Origin: Schlesneria sphaerica
GTDB taxonomy: Bacteria; Planctomycetota; Planctomycetia; Planctomycetales; Planctomycetaceae
Reading direction: 5' to 3'
Assembly (NCBI RefSeq): GCF_044336245.1
Contig: NZ_CP172346.1
Coordinates: 6,138,001-6,202,000 of the forward strand
Length of the DNA stretch: 64,000 nt
The translations under genes were made by a program, and so were the position numbers. The notes under the pieces are model-generated. The model ran no database searches. It was given only the letters and a program-made list of their open reading frames with translations, and was not told the origin of the DNA. Every line of letters starts with the position of its first letter. Position 1 is the stretch's first letter. This document shows, piece after piece, positions 56,239-64,000 of the stretch.

Positions 56239-57309
56239 TCAGCGGGAATACCACTCCCTCAGGACGGCATGCCATTCGTCGAGCGTGCGAGTGGCGGCGA
56301 ACGCGTTACGCACGTCTGAATACCGGGGATGCAGCTTTGCGAACTTGATCGAGAACATTCGCATGGTGGATAGGACCTGCTCCGGGCTACAAACCTCCAT
56401 GCTCAGCTCGCAATGCATTTCCATGACCCGTTTCTGCTCCGTCAGATCGGGTTCCGGCAGCGGTTCGCCACGTTCCAGGGCGCGGACCTGTGAAAAGATC
56501 CAGGGATTGCCAATCGCGCCACGAGCCACCGAGACGCCGTCGACGCCTGTTGCGGCGAACATCTCTACGCAGGATTGAGCGGTGAAGAGGTCGCCGCTTC
56601 CCAGGATGATTCGTGAGCCTGCGTGCTGCTTCACTTCCCGCAGGAAATCCCAGTTGCTGGGGCCCACGTACTTTTGTTCAACCGTTCGACCGTGGACGGT
56701 GATCGCTGCCACGCCACGCTCGAAAGCGCCGTCCATAATTCGGAAGAAGCGGTCCCGACTTTCGGCCGAGTCATCCAGTCCACGCCGCATCTTCAGCGTC
56801 ACGGGGATTGAGGGGGGGACGGCGTCGCGTGTCCGGCTGACGATTTCCAGTGCCGTTTCCGGTTGGCTCAGATGATATCCCCCTCGGCATCCCCCTACGG
56901 CCGATTTCACGGGACATCCGAAATTGATGTCGATGATGTCGAAACCGGCCGCGACGAGTTTTTGTGCAGCCGGACCAAATTCGGTGGGATCAGACCCCAT
57001 CAACTGCCCCCCGACCGGATGTTCCTCATCGGTGATTCGCAGGTATCGTCGTGTTTTTTGTCGCTGTTTCAGGTCGAGCACAAACCGGTCAATCATCACC
57101 TCGGCCAGCGTATAGCTGGCTCCTAACCGCCGCGCGACAATCCGCATGGGGCCGTCGCTATAGCCGCTGAGTGCCGCCTGCACGACGGGAAATCCGATCG
57201 ACACGTTCCCGATGGACAGGAGCTTGAGCGGGAATGAGTGCAGCGGCGAACCGGTGTAGGTCCGGACGGGAGGTGGAATTCGTTCGGTCAGGGACGTTTC
57301 GTTGGTCAT
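56239..57309 (-). CDS. dus: tRNA-dihydrouridine synthase family protein
   Basis: 356 aa, ATG 57309. A flavin (FMN)-dependent enzyme that reduces uridines in tRNA. Landmarks: PVVQAALSGYSDGPMRIVARRLGASYTLAEVM, QLMGSDPTEFGPAAQKL, FDIIDINFGCPVKSAVGGCRGG, KMRRGLDD, TVHGRTVEQKYVGPSNWDFL and GSGDLFTAQSC. In standard Dus the catalytic Cys follows C-P-x-K-K-V; here it appears as the Cys of V-G-G-C, two residues later. Which of the tRNA positions it modifies is unknown. It is monocistronic. Confidence 0.92.
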   Translation of the reverse strand: MTNETSLTERIPPPVRTYTGSPLHSFPLKLLSIGNVSIGFPVVQAALSGYSDGPMRIVARRLGASYTLAEVMIDRFVLDLKQRQKTRRYLRITDEEHPVGGQLMGSDPTEFGPAAQKLVAAGFDIIDINFGCPVKSAVGGCRGGYHLSQPETALEIVSRTRDAVPPSIPVTLKMRRGLDDSAESRDRFFRIMDGAFERGVAAITVHGRTVEQKYVGPSNWDFLREVKQHAGSRIILGSGDLFTAQSCVEMFAATGVDGVSVARGAIGNPWIFSQVRALERGEPLPEPDLTEQKRVMEMHCELSMEVCSPEQVLSTMRMFSIKFAKLHPRYSDVRNAFAATRTLDEWHAVLREWYSR

Positions 57310-57692
57310 TCGAAATTACGTGCTTTGTTGAGCGTGGGGTAGCGAATCGGGGGGATGGCGACTGCGGTTGTCTCTCGTCTGGTCAGTTTTTGATGCGAAC
57401 GGGTTTCCCCGCGGATCAGGCCGCCCGGTGTCGGGTCACGCAGTGACTCCGCGAAATCATCAATACTTCATTCCAAAAGGGCTGCGGCAAGCCGGGATGG
57501 GCCTGAGCCGACGCCCTGGATTGTAGCAGGCCCGAGGGAGGATGCTTGGTGTCACAACACGTCGACGGCGTTTTCTGACAAGGCCCGAAAAAATTCTCTG
57601 AAAATTCTCTGTAACACTTTCTCACGGTCTTCGCTCCGCATGTCAGGCGGATGTGATTAACAAGTTCTGAGAAAAGTTTTAGGAGACAGATC
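57310..57692. other. divergent intergenic region
   Basis: About 380 bp. An 11-bp tandem duplication, AAAATTCTCTG, occupies 57590-57611, some 80 bp before the next start. Nothing else supported. Confidence 0.5.
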
Positions 57693-58865
57693 ATGTTACG
57701 AAGCAAGACGTTACTGACAGCGGGACTGATGGTTGTTCTCACTTTGACCTCGCAGAGCGATGCTCAAGCGCGGGGACATCAGGGAAATGGTGGTGGTGGG
57801 AATCGAAACTTTGGTGGTGGCCAGTTTCAGGCGAGTCGGGGCCAGGTCAACCAGATGGGAAACTCCAACTTCAGACCACAAAACATGAACATTCCGTCGA
57901 AGAACGTGGTTTCCCACAACAATTTTTCGCAGCCGATCTCGAAGCAGGTCCTGACAAAAGTTGGTCCTGTCAACGGGGGCTTCAATCGCATCCCCAACAA
58001 CTCGTCTGTCGGTTCCAAGGTCATTCAGGGCAATCACAAGATTGGTCTGGGGAATCAGCGGGTACCGAACGTCGTGTCGAGGCAGCCAGCGGGAAATGGC
58101 AGCGGGCTGATTTCGCAGGTCAAGAAGTTCGATGTCCACAACGGGAACCACAACCCGGTTTCTTCGGTCCTCAACAAGAATCGTTTTCCGGGTCAGCAAT
58201 TCGGGAAGAATGGCTTCCCGGGCATGAACGGCAAGCACCAGATCAATCCCGTGAAGTTCAACCATCAAAACAAGTTCGTCAAGGCACATACGTCGATGGG
58301 GCCGTACTTCCCAGGTAAGTTCAACCCAGGTAAGTTCAACCCAGGCAAGTTCAACAACTCGGGCCGTTACAACAACAAATTCTGCGGAACTCCTTATCAG
58401 AAGTCGTGGGGATACGGCGGAGGCTGCTGGGGATATGGGGGATACGGCTGCAACTTTGGTGGGTGGAACTACTGCTACCCGGTGAACAACTACTACTGCG
58501 GCTATAACAACTACAATTACTGCTACCCCACCTACAGCTATGGGACATGTCTGTATACTCCTGGTTGCTACGGTGGAATCAGTGCCACGATCCTTCAGCC
58601 CTGTGTCACGACCGCTTATCAGTGCAACTACGCTCCTGTGTATGCGGCCGCTCCGGGATACGCTTCCGTCCAGACTCAGGAAGTACCCGTGGAAATGGCT
58701 CTGACAAACGATTCGCTTCCCCCGTTGTCTGACGCCATTCCGAATGGCAACTCTGACCTGATCCCACCTGCCCCTTCCGCAACCTCATCAGGTTCGCTGG
58801 AGCTGGGATTGGAAGAAGCAAAACTGGTGGAAGCAGGCAAAACTCTGCGGGGTCCACGGTTCTGA
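57693..58865 (+). CDS. secreted Asn/Gly/Tyr/Cys-rich low-complexity protein
   Basis: 390 aa, ATG 57693 after AGGAGA. A signal peptide (MLRSKTLLTAGLMVVLTLTSQSDAQA) leads into Gly/Asn/Gln-rich sequence with spaced Lys/His/Val (about 30-215). A unit P-G-K-F-N is repeated three times (nucleotides 58311-58355, three 15-bp units differing at one base). Residues ~220-290 are packed with Gly, Tyr, Trp and Cys (YGGGCWGYGGYGCNFGGWNY). About a dozen cysteines could form disulfides. The C-terminal ~90 residues are ordinary and acidic. It resembles structural/surface proteins; function unknown. Low complexity makes homology calls unsafe. Confidence 0.82.
   Translation: MLRSKTLLTAGLMVVLTLTSQSDAQARGHQGNGGGGNRNFGGGQFQASRGQVNQMGNSNFRPQNMNIPSKNVVSHNNFSQPISKQVLTKVGPVNGGFNRIPNNSSVGSKVIQGNHKIGLGNQRVPNVVSRQPAGNGSGLISQVKKFDVHNGNHNPVSSVLNKNRFPGQQFGKNGFPGMNGKHQINPVKFNHQNKFVKAHTSMGPYFPGKFNPGKFNPGKFNNSGRYNNKFCGTPYQKSWGYGGGCWGYGGYGCNFGGWNYCYPVNNYYCGYNNYNYCYPTYSYGTCLYTPGCYGGISATILQPCVTTAYQCNYAPVYAAAPGYASVQTQEVPVEMALTNDSLPPLSDAIPNGNSDLIPPAPSATSSGSLELGLEEAKLVEAGKTLRGPRF
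58311..58355 (+). repeat. three tandem 15-bp units in the low-complexity gene
   Basis: Units at 58311-58325, 58326-58340 and 58341-58355; the third differs at one base (T to C). Each encodes P-G-K-F-N. Confidence 0.9.
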
Positions 58866-58912
58866 TGAGTTTCTCTGAGCCCCAAAATCCAACACCCAGT
58901 CACGACTAACCC

Positions 58913-58946
58913 AGCCAGAGCGAGATCACTCGATTTCGCCCTGGCT
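58913..58946. terminator. hairpin between convergent genes
   Basis: An 11-bp stem with one mismatch (58913-58923 and 58936-58946) lies 48 bp after the low-complexity gene. No clear T-run, so confidence is modest. Confidence 0.45.
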
Positions 58947-58993
58947 ACTCGCATGTCCGTAGGAAAAGAATCGCTCCCGACGAGGTTCCCCCC

Positions 58994-59026
58994 AGTAGCC
59001 CTGGCGGTCCCCGACAGGAAAGCCGA
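58994..59026 (+). repeat. dispersed hairpin-type repeat, copy 1
   Basis: AGTAGCCCTGGCGGTCCCCGACAGGAAAGCCGA matches 62720-62753 except for one substitution and a one-base gap. Degenerate copy of an element whose core, CCTGTCG-loop-CGACAGG, is palindromic in the other copy. Confidence 0.6.
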
Positions 59027-59132
59027 ACCGCAATCCCCCCAGGCCACTCCCTAAAGCCGAAAACAAACAGTCCCCCGCCGCCCCACGTATCCAATCAACA
59101 ACGATTCCGTCGTCCCCTCACAATGCACCCCT

Positions 59133-61328
59133 TCACCGGTCCCGTCGATTCGAAATCACTTTTGATAGCGTGGTCAGATCGGTCTGAAGCAGTCGAAACG
59201 CCGAGATTGCGATCGCATATCCAATTGCTCCGCTCGCTGCCAGAACGACCAGGGCCGAGCGATTTTCTGACTGACCAATCGCAAGAATCAGGACCGCAAT
59301 CATCGGGACCGAAGCCGCCAGCACCAGATACAACCATGTTTGCCGCGAGAGTCGTATCAGGTCCTGTCGATCGTCTGCGGTCATCGACTCGCGGTCGATC
59401 AGCGACGGATAGAACGCCCGCACCGAGACGATCGCCACTCCAAAAAACGGGTAGGCGGCTGCGATGAGTCCGCAGATGGCCAGCGACGCTACGAACTGCA
59501 CATAAATGTCGAAGGGGACATGTCCCACAATCAGATGAAGCGACACCGGGTAAGCCGGGGCCGCGAGTAGCCAGAGCGTCAGACCTACCAGGGCGGCGAC
59601 GTTTCCCAGGTCCAGGCATCGCCGACGCTGCTTAGCCAGTTCCCCAGGGGGGAGTGGCTGTTTCGAATCAATATGAGTCGCTTTGGCGACGGATCCGGCC
59701 AGCCATCCCGCGCAAAGAATCCCCGTGGGGAACGCGATCATGTTGATGATGGACTGAATCCGCATGAAAGTCGGTTCAGACCCGGGCAGGTTTTCCAGAA
59801 TCACCCGGTAATTGTAGAGAAAGTTGAAGATGGCTCCGATCAGATTTGGAATCAGCGTCAGTATGGTCACCGTCGAAAGAGGAAACTTTCTGGCCCAGTA
59901 CCGCCATCCTCCATCCGGGCGACGCAGCAGATTCCGCGCATCAGGTTCCAGGCAAAGCTCGATTTCCTGAGCCAGTTCGAGGCAACTGCCGTAGCGGTGT
60001 TCCGGTAAAGGAGACAGGCAGCGATCGAGGATCTCATGCAGTCCCAACCCCTCACGGCGCCACCGTTCCGGGATTCGGCCCGGTCCTTGCTGCCGCGCTT
60101 CGATCATCTTCTTCAGAACGGGAGGTCGTCCCTCTCTTTGTACGTCCGTCGAAAAAGGGCGTTCACCGGTCAGCAGCTCCCAGATGAGAACTCCCAGTGC
60201 GTAAAGATCACTGCGATTGTCCAAGCTGTCGGGCGTCCGTCCACTGCGGTGGTCGAACGCTTCCAGTTGTTCGGGCGACATGTACGCGAGACTGCCTCCG
60301 AAAAACTCTGCGGCTGACGCACCTTCCACGTTCTTACTGAAGCTGATGTTGAAGTCGGCCAGTTTCGGCACCCCTTCTGCCGTCAGCAGCACATTCGCCG
60401 GCTTCAAGTCGCGGTGCAAGACTCCCTGACGGTGAGCGTAATCCAGCGCACGACTTAGCTGAGCTCCCAGCCAGCAGACGACCTGAGGCCAGCTCATCTC
60501 CGCCAGCTTCTGACGCACGGAGGATTCGGCGGGAGGTGAGTCACCACGGGTGTCGAGTGCCTGATCGATGGCCCACAGGTAGTGTTTGCCGGACCATTGG
60601 GAAGGATCGATCGTCTGCAGCGATGCGAGAACACTGGCCAGCGTTCCTCCGGCTGCGTATTGCATGTAAAGCAGCCGCAATCCACGTCCTGTAACGGAAC
60701 GCTGGTCATAGACTCGGACGATGTTGTTGTGATCCAGTTGAGCGAGTGTTTGCGGCTCATCCCCCTGATCGGCCGAAATTTTCACCGCCACAATCCGCTG
60801 CATGGAGCGTTGCCGTGCAAGGAAGACGGTCGCAAATGCACCTTGTCCCAGTCGCGCCAGCAATTCGAAATCATCAATCGACTCGCCCGGTTCCAGGTGC
60901 ACCGCATCGAGGTTACCTGAGTGGATCACCGTTGATTGCTGAGTCGGATCAAGGACCAGCATCCGCTCGAGTGGCTGTGAAAGATGCGGGAAACGATCAA
61001 GAACATCCTGGGTTGATACGCGATCACCTGCCCGCTTGCGGACATGAACCTCTTCCAGCACAAGCTGTGGAGTGATCCGCTCGGCCAGTTCGGGGATTTC
61101 GGCAACATAGTCTTCGATGACTCGTCGCAGCCCCCGCTGCCATCGCTGCTCGAGGTCAATTTTGACCAGTTCCACGGCAAGTGACAGCCGCAGGTCTTCG
61201 TCACACTCTGAAAGATACTCCGTGATGGTGGGGGGAAGAGGGGATTCTTCCCAGGCCTGTGAAAAGGCCTCCAGCGCCGCTTCCAGTTGCGACCACTGCT
61301 CTTCCGCGAATTGAGTAGGATTCGTCAA
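59133..61328 (-). CDS. Ser/Thr protein kinase with C-terminal membrane domain
   Basis: 731 aa; the only plausible start is TTG 61328, with no good ribosome site. An N-terminal ~150-residue helical region is followed by a Pkn-type kinase domain (about 154-460): G-loop LGQGAFATVF (159-168), VAVK (Lys183), HRDLKPANVL (305-314), then D-F-N (325-327) instead of D-F-G, and the SPE motif (351-353). A 45-residue insert precedes the catalytic loop. About six membrane helices follow. It is divergent to an ECF sigma gene, a pairing known in planctomycetes. The kinase probably controls the sigma factor directly or through a partner (inference). Confidence 0.9.
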   Translation of the reverse strand: MTNPTQFAEEQWSQLEAALEAFSQAWEESPLPPTITEYLSECDEDLRLSLAVELVKIDLEQRWQRGLRRVIEDYVAEIPELAERITPQLVLEEVHVRKRAGDRVSTQDVLDRFPHLSQPLERMLVLDPTQQSTVIHSGNLDAVHLEPGESIDDFELLARLGQGAFATVFLARQRSMQRIVAVKISADQGDEPQTLAQLDHNNIVRVYDQRSVTGRGLRLLYMQYAAGGTLASVLASLQTIDPSQWSGKHYLWAIDQALDTRGDSPPAESSVRQKLAEMSWPQVVCWLGAQLSRALDYAHRQGVLHRDLKPANVLLTAEGVPKLADFNISFSKNVEGASAAEFFGGSLAYMSPEQLEAFDHRSGRTPDSLDNRSDLYALGVLIWELLTGERPFSTDVQREGRPPVLKKMIEARQQGPGRIPERWRREGLGLHEILDRCLSPLPEHRYGSCLELAQEIELCLEPDARNLLRRPDGGWRYWARKFPLSTVTILTLIPNLIGAIFNFLYNYRVILENLPGSEPTFMRIQSIINMIAFPTGILCAGWLAGSVAKATHIDSKQPLPPGELAKQRRRCLDLGNVAALVGLTLWLLAAPAYPVSLHLIVGHVPFDIYVQFVASLAICGLIAAAYPFFGVAIVSVRAFYPSLIDRESMTADDRQDLIRLSRQTWLYLVLAASVPMIAVLILAIGQSENRSALVVLAASGAIGYAIAISAFRLLQTDLTTLSKVISNRRDR

Positions 61329-61514
61329 AGTGGGGGAACAACCTGAATTGGGCCGAGTGACCGACGGGGATGGAACTTGAATAAGCCGTGTATTACCGCT
61401 GCAAGCGAGAACCCCTACTCAATCATCCTCCTGGATTCCTCTGTAAAAAAGTGAGTCTAGTCATGTGCCGACGAGTGGTCTACATTTTGACTACCAAAAA
61501 CTTCAGGAAGCCGT

Positions 61515-62108
61515 ATGTCAGAAACCACTGATCTCCCCTTCCCCGTTTCGCAGCACCATCTGGCGAGTTTCGTCGAGACGAAACGCCCGCAATTGCTGGC
61601 TTACATCCAGAACAACCTCGGGCCTGCTCTGCGTAAAAAGCTCGAACCGGACGACATTCTGCAGGAGGTCGTCCTGACGGCGCTCGGTTCGTTCGAAGCA
61701 TTTACTGTTCCCGGCCGTGATCCGTTTAAGCTGCTCTGCCAGATTGCGGAGCAACGGATCATCGACGCCCATCGTCACCATGTCGCCGCTCAAAAGCGAT
61801 CCGTCGATCGCGAAGTCTCGATCGATGTCGCCCCTGCCGGAGATCAGGCGCGAGGCTTTCTTCAACTGCTGGCCGCCAGCATGACCACTCCCAGCCAGGC
61901 CTTTTCGCGCGATCAGAAAGAATTTCTGCTGCAGGAGGCGGTCAGTTCCCTGCCGGAAGAGCAACGTGAGCTTCTCAGACTGCGCTATGTCGAAGGACTT
62001 CCCACGCGCGATGTGGCTTCCCGCATGGGGAAGTCGGACGGCGCTGTCCGGGTCCTTCTGACGCGGACCCTTTCCAAGCTGCAGCAGCTCCTATCTGATC
62101 ACACCTGA
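61515..62108 (+). CDS. ECF-type RNA polymerase sigma factor
   Basis: 197 aa, ATG 61515 with AGGA upstream. Sigma-70 region 2 (RPQLLAYIQNNLGPALRKKLEPDDILQEVVLTALGSFEAF) and region 4 (LPEEQRELLRLRYVEGLPTRDVASRMGKSDGAVRVLLTRTLSKLQQLL) are clear, with no region 3, as in ECF factors. The region-4 helix-turn-helix is TRDVASRMGKSDGAVRVLL. It is divergent to a membrane Ser/Thr kinase 186 bp away. No anti-sigma factor is beside it, which fits control by the kinase. Confidence 0.95.
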   Translation: MSETTDLPFPVSQHHLASFVETKRPQLLAYIQNNLGPALRKKLEPDDILQEVVLTALGSFEAFTVPGRDPFKLLCQIAEQRIIDAHRHHVAAQKRSVDREVSIDVAPAGDQARGFLQLLAASMTTPSQAFSRDQKEFLLQEAVSSLPEEQRELLRLRYVEGLPTRDVASRMGKSDGAVRVLLTRTLSKLQQLLSDHT

Positions 62109-62285
62109 TGCTCGGGGGGGATTTCCCTGCACGGCGTGACGCTTTCCGCATCCTCCCTTTCTCCCTGTTTAAGGTCCTCATCGGTGGCAATGATGAAAAT
62201 TTCTCAAAATGAAATGCACGCTGCACATGGTTGAGCATCTTGAGCACCTAATTGCAGAAACCTCTATTCTTGTAGTGTTTTGATC

Positions 62286-62325
62286 AGATGCTCAAGGTGC
62301 GCAAGCGTGAGCACCTTGAGCATCT
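62286..62325. repeat. perfect 15-bp inverted repeat
   Basis: AGATGCTCAAGGTGC at 62286-62300 and its exact complement at 62311-62325, with a 10-nt loop. The right arm (GAGCACCTTGAGCATCTAATCG) is repeated in near-copy as GAGCATCTTGAGCACCTAATTG at 62233-62254. No T-run follows. Confidence 0.7.
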
Positions 62326-62488
62326 AATCGAGCAACTGCAACTGCTCCTGATGACGGCGAAACGGCAGGCATCGCATAGACCTTTCAAGAAACGAAAACT
62401 CCCTGACAGGCCACCGTTCTCTCAGTGGCTGCGAAGGGCGAAAATCAAATTCGCGCACCGACGTATCCTCGCTGCCGCGCGAAAATGA
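62299..62488 (+). pseudogene. possible transposase N-terminal remnant
   Basis: A 60-odd-codon plus-strand frame reads REHLEHLIEQLQLLL then AKRQASHRPFKKRKLPDRP. This recalls the leucine-rich helix and A-K-R-Q-A-P-F-K-x-K-P block at the start of IS66-type transposases, but stops after about 65 codons. I hold the identification weakly. Confidence 0.25.
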
Positions 62489-62719
62489 ATCGCCGCTTTA
62501 AAGATTGCCATAATGTTAAAGGTATTTTGACGCTGCGTCAAGAGATGTTGTCGCAACCGATGCGCGCGTGGCTGATCACTGCGTCAAAATGCTGTAACGT
62601 CGGCGAATTCGATGGCGCGCAGTCTGGATGAAGAATTGTCGCCAGGTTTAATGCCGGAAGATCGCTAATCGAGCCAAGGCGGCGAGAATCCAACACGGTA
62701 CCACGAGAAGCCTTCCTCA

Positions 62720-62753
62720 AGTAGCCCTGTCGGTCCCTCGACAGGAAAGCCGA
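62720..62753 (+). repeat. dispersed hairpin-type repeat, copy 2
   Basis: Contains CCTGTCG (62726-62732) and CGACAGG (62739-62745), a 7-bp perfect stem with a 6-nt loop, inside a longer conserved segment ending GAAAGCCGA. Matches 58994-59026. Confidence 0.65.
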
Positions 62754-62777
62754 GTAATGACCCGCAAGTTTAATACC

Positions 62778-62863
62778 TATCCGCAGATGACGCAGAGCGA
62801 CGCAGATTCTGAGAACAAGAGAAACATCTGCGAAAATCATCGCAATCTGCGGATCAAGACTTT
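62778..62863 (+). repeat. interspersed repeat, copy B
   Basis: Matches copy A (305-390, minus strand) at about 72 of 87 positions in a hand alignment without gaps. Confidence 0.65.
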
Positions 62864-62932
62864 CACTCCGGGCTCTTCGTTCTGTCTGTTTCAAGCCAAT
62901 CGCGATCCGCCAGTCAGTGATCTCTCCACCGA

Positions 62933-62962
62933 AGATGCAGAGCGACGCAGATACCGAGGGCA
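62933..62962 (+). repeat. interspersed repeat, partial copy C
   Basis: GATGCAGAGCGACGCAGATACCGAGGGCAA resembles the first half of copies A and B. It lies 70 bp after copy B, so the element may have been duplicated in tandem and decayed. Confidence 0.45.
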
Positions 62963-63073
62963 ACTCGGACGCGCAAATCTCTTGCGACAGCGGGACGCTC
63001 TGAACCCCGGTTTTGTTCCCTGGTGTGCTGCCGGTGTGGTATCAGTGCAATTCGCGCGGGACATCCCGGCGCA

Positions 63074-64000
63074 TCACTGGCTGGCTGACTTGGAGCCGTT
63101 GGGGGAACCGGAGATGTGGATGCCGTCGGGGAGGGGGCGGCCTGCGACCGAGAAGCCGTGGTCGTGCGTGAATTTCTGGAGCTTCCGGTAGATGGCGAAG
63201 CTGTCGGGATAGACCCAGAATGTGAGCGTCGTGTCGGGGGAGGCACCGAGAATCGACTGGTAGAAATTGGATCCTTTGCGTAAAGCGACCGTTGCCGTTT
63301 CGCCGCGCATGTCGAGTTCGGGGCGGATTTCCCAGCCTTCGAGACTGATGCGGTACCCCCCATGTCCGGCTCGAAGTTCGTCCAGGCCCGACAAAGTATC
63401 GACACGGACGAGGTAGCTCATCGTGAAGCCGCGAAGTGGTCCGATCTGGCCCTGATGCTGGCGCGTTTTGACCAGCCAGTCTTTTCGCCGTTCGATCTGT
63501 TCCTTCAAGCGGTTGACGAGTTCATCGACGGGGACTTCTGCGATCCGATTCCCCTGCAGCCGATAATGCTTTTCCTTACCGTTCACGACGCGGCTGACGG
63601 GGGTGATTTTGTGCTGAAGCGTCTGGACCATGGTCGGCTTGGCCTGGAGTTCTTCCAATTGTTTTGTCAGGCGGCGCAGGGTTTCTCTGGCAAGTTCCAG
63701 GTCCGCTTCGACCTTTGCGGCCTGCTGCTGGTTCTTTTCCAGTTCTTCCGCCGACAGCGCGAGGGCCCCCTGCAGCGCCTTCTGTCGCTCGAGGAGTTCT
63801 GCTTGCCGCAGATGCCACTTTTTGAGCTTTTCCGCGATCTCTTCTTCTTCCAGGCTGGTCGCGGCGATTGCCGACTCGAGTTGCTGGCTAAGGTCAACCA
63901 GTTCACCCGGGGGGACGAGTTCGGGAAGCGGCGGTATTTCGATCGGCTCTTCCGGGAAGACAATCTGCGTCGGCTGGGTCTGCGTTGGCTCGGCATCGAC
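63074..64000 (-). CDS. coiled-coil protein of unknown function (partial, 5' end outside)
   Basis: A minus-strand frame is open from the last base of the window to a stop at 63074: 308 residues of C-terminal sequence; a Met-like codon at 63658 is internal. The upstream part is Pro/Glu-rich, then a long heptad-like coiled coil (ATSLEEEEIAEKLKKWHLRQAELLERQ and onward). From about residue 170 a C-terminal alpha/beta domain follows: PLRGFTMSYLVRVDTL, GGYRISLEGWEIRPEL, FWVYPDSFAIYRKL and SVAGRPLPDGIHISGSP. I do not recognise the family. Similar coiled-coil proteins often sit beside ExbB/MotA-type genes in planctomycetes, but the neighbour is outside. Confidence 0.78.
   Translation of the reverse strand, partial: VDAEPTQTQPTQIVFPEEPIEIPPLPELVPPGELVDLSQQLESAIAATSLEEEEIAEKLKKWHLRQAELLERQKALQGALALSAEELEKNQQQAAKVEADLELARETLRRLTKQLEELQAKPTMVQTLQHKITPVSRVVNGKEKHYRLQGNRIAEVPVDELVNRLKEQIERRKDWLVKTRQHQGQIGPLRGFTMSYLVRVDTLSGLDELRAGHGGYRISLEGWEIRPELDMRGETATVALRKGSNFYQSILGASPDTTLTFWVYPDSFAIYRKLQKFTHDHGFSVAGRPLPDGIHISGSPNGSKSASQ

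Larger units (their letters stand above)
62109..63073. other. repeat-rich non-coding region
   Basis: About 965 bp with no intact gene. It holds a perfect inverted repeat and duplicated words (62229-62325), a possible transposase remnant, a hairpin repeat (62720-62753) and repeat copies B and C. Two long frames (62538-62963 minus and 62757-63191 plus) read through the repeats. Confidence 0.6.

Noticed and set aside
62757..63191. 144-codon plus-strand frame
   Set aside because: Built from repeat copies B and C and ends antisense to the coiled-coil gene.
1..64000. tRNA genes and CRISPR arrays
   Set aside because: I looked for T-loop words (GGTTCGAATCC-like) with pairing acceptor stems and for regularly spaced repeats of 25-40 bp; none was found. 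A covariance-model scan would be decisive.

Overview
The window looks like a chromosomal segment of a planctomycete (phylum Planctomycetota); I would not name a genus. The reasons are the set of families present together. There are two DUF1559 proteins, one with a type IV pilin-like N terminus. There is a pair of secreted CxPxR sulfatases and a PEP-CTERM protein. Two secreted PQQ-type beta-propellers open with the same motif. A membrane Ser/Thr kinase is divergent to an ECF sigma factor. Lysine synthesis uses LL-diaminopimelate aminotransferase, and many secreted proteins have no recognisable family. Spacing is loose, many intergenic gaps exceed 300 bp, and operons are short, which also fits.

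Layout. 1-7.3 kb: the tail of an unknown gene, an interspersed repeat, a hypothetical protein, an SRPBCC protein, a large secreted DUF1559 fusion and leuB with its terminator. 7.3-15 kb: a secreted protein made of a duplicated two-domain unit, a GT4 glycosyltransferase, a PEP-CTERM protein, a propeller with EF-hands and an unknown gene coupled to it by an ATGA overlap. 15-22.4 kb: a cytochrome P450, a secreted protein, a STAS protein, an A-type Fe-S carrier, a broken transglutaminase-like gene and a second propeller. 22.4-27.4 kb: a minus-strand unit of DUF1559 protein, lipoprotein and two sulfatases. 28-33.4 kb: a secreted protein, an orphan histidine kinase, purM, an ABC-2 permease and a small acidic membrane protein.

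33.7-45 kb holds seven minus-strand genes for a surface glycan. In transcription order they are a bi-domain oxidoreductase, a UDP-GlcNAc 2-epimerase, a heparinase II/III-like protein, a WbuB-like GT4, a PglC-PglD fusion, a DegT aminotransferase and an acyltransferase-3. The aminotransferase, acetyltransferase and phosphoglycosyl-transferase activities are three successive steps of bacillosamine-type glycan initiation. The 4,6-dehydratase that should precede them is not in the window.

45-64 kb: cysS with an altered KMSKS loop, a protein with four GYF-like domains, a secreted protein, an ArsR regulator, an SDR protein lacking its usual catalytic residues, dapL, a nagA-like gene, dus, an Asn/Gly/Tyr/Cys-rich secreted protein, the kinase/ECF pair, a repeat-rich non-coding stretch and a coiled-coil protein that runs off the end. 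I found no tRNA, rRNA, CRISPR array, prophage or intact insertion sequence. All family calls come from reading translated motifs by eye; no database search was run.
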